Positions 63,662 to 64,000 of a DNA stretch of 64,000 nucleotides are shown in pieces (position 1 is the first letter of the stretch; every line of letters starts with the position of its first letter). Source of the stretch: Actinomyces marseillensis (GTDB taxonomy: Bacteria > Actinomycetota > Actinomycetes > Actinomycetales > Actinomycetaceae). The position numbers and the translations under genes are program-made. The notes beneath the pieces were generated by a model. It was given only the letters and a program-made list of their open reading frames with translations. It was not told where the DNA came from and made no database searches. The stretch is taken from assembly GCF_900155605.1 (NCBI RefSeq), contig NZ_LT707420.1, positions 1,358,842 to 1,422,841 of the forward strand. The letters are read 5' to 3'.

Positions 63662-64000
63662 ATGCGTCCTGTATTACGTAAGGTTGCCGCACTCGCTGCG
63701 GGAGTAATTCTACTCGGTGGATGTCACGGTGGAACTCACTCAAGCGGTGCAACTGTTATCGGTCTAACCTACGTTCCAAACGTCCAGTTTTCTGGCATCT
63801 ACCTTGCCCTAGACAATGGGAACTATTCTTCCCACAAACTCAACGTCGAGCTTCGTCATCACGGCAACGACGAAGGCGTTTTCACGGCGCTCGTGAGCGG
63901 AGATGAACAAGTTGTTCTGGCAACCGGCGACGAAGTCGTCCAAGCGCGCTCTCAGGGAATGGACGTCATCTCGGTAGCGACCTATTACCGCGAACAACCC
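63662..64000 (+). CDS. ribY: RibY-like NMT1/THI5 substrate-binding lipoprotein (3' end beyond window)
   Basis: 113 codons run off the window's right edge. The start is a lipoprotein signal with lipobox LLGGC (Cys23 from ATG 63662). The mature part VIGLTYVPNVQFSGIYLALDNGNYSSHKLNVELRHHG matches the NMT1/THI5-like solute-binding family. With the riboswitch it should bind riboflavin or a precursor. GGAG lies six bases before ATG 63662; ATG 63659 is just upstream. The cognate ATPase, if encoded here, is beyond the window. Confidence 0.85.
   Translation, partial: MRPVLRKVAALAAGVILLGGCHGGTHSSGATVIGLTYVPNVQFSGIYLALDNGNYSSHKLNVELRHHGNDEGVFTALVSGDEQVVLATGDEVVQARSQGMDVISVATYYREQP

Noticed and set aside
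1-64000. Prophage, integrase or insertion sequence
   Set aside because: No transposase, integrase or phage structural gene was recognised, and gene order is housekeeping-like throughout.

Overview
This 64 kb window is chromosomal, gene-dense DNA from a medium-G+C actinobacterium, most likely of the Actinomycetaceae type. Support comes from actinobacteria-only families (SepH, mIHF, DUF3000, DUF3159, DUF3710, DUF4193, DUF5998), a Pup/Dop/PafA/ARC pupylation locus, a helicase-dead PriA, an AroK-AroB fusion and a gene order close to mycobacteria in several blocks. I see no prophage, insertion sequence or CRISPR array. Six tRNA genes lie together at 34.1-34.7 kb.

Region by region: (1) 0-9.2 kb holds the end of a PEBP-like gene and an SOS mutagenesis locus (imuA', imuB, a SWIM-SNF2 translocase, dnaE2) with LexA boxes at 607-622 and 5893-5908. 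(2) 9.2-24.6 kb carries an AI-2E exporter, an acyl-CoA ligase, a queuine salvage pair (yhhQ-tgt), an ABC-F ATPase, a second type II topoisomerase A subunit, DUF5998, a phosphodiesterase-like protein, sepH, the DUF4193/DUF3710/OB-fold/DUF3159 block and two TrkA (RCK) proteins. (3) 24.7-34.0 kb has a KimA-like potassium transporter, a TRAM RNA methyltransferase, an S9 peptidase, dxs, an RNase D/HRDC protein and DUF3000. (4) 34.1-41.6 kb has the tRNAs, a FrnE-like oxidoreductase, a GNAT/NTP-pyrophosphohydrolase fusion, an NADH dehydrogenase-like flavoprotein, a small acidic protein, a catalytically degenerate aldo/keto reductase, uppP, a HAD phosphatase and a RecB-family nuclease. (5) 41.7-48.4 kb is the pupylation operon trmI-arc-dop-pup-pafA-FKBP with no proteasome genes. 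(6) 48.4-52.9 kb is aroC, aroK-aroB, a shikimate-kinase-like paralog, efp and nusB. (7) 53.3-62.7 kb is mihF-gmk-rpoZ-coaBC-metK-VKOR-priA-fmt-rsmB-rpe. (8) 62.7-64 kb is an FMN riboswitch followed by a RibX-like permease and the start of a RibY-like binding lipoprotein.

Operons are tightly packed, with many ATGA/GTGA-type stop-start overlaps. A recurring regulatory theme is a -10 hexamer ending 6 to 8 bases before a start codon with no ribosome binding site, which suggests leaderless mRNAs for about ten genes, including dnaE2, abcF, dxs, trmI and fmt. The most interesting points are the SWIM-SNF2 gene inside the SOS mutasome operon, the LexA box placed directly on a leaderless dnaE2 promoter, pupylation without an adjacent proteasome, the GNAT/pyrophosphohydrolase fusion, the tetrad-less aldo/keto reductase, and the empty 430 bp between nusB and mihF where relatives carry pyrimidine genes.
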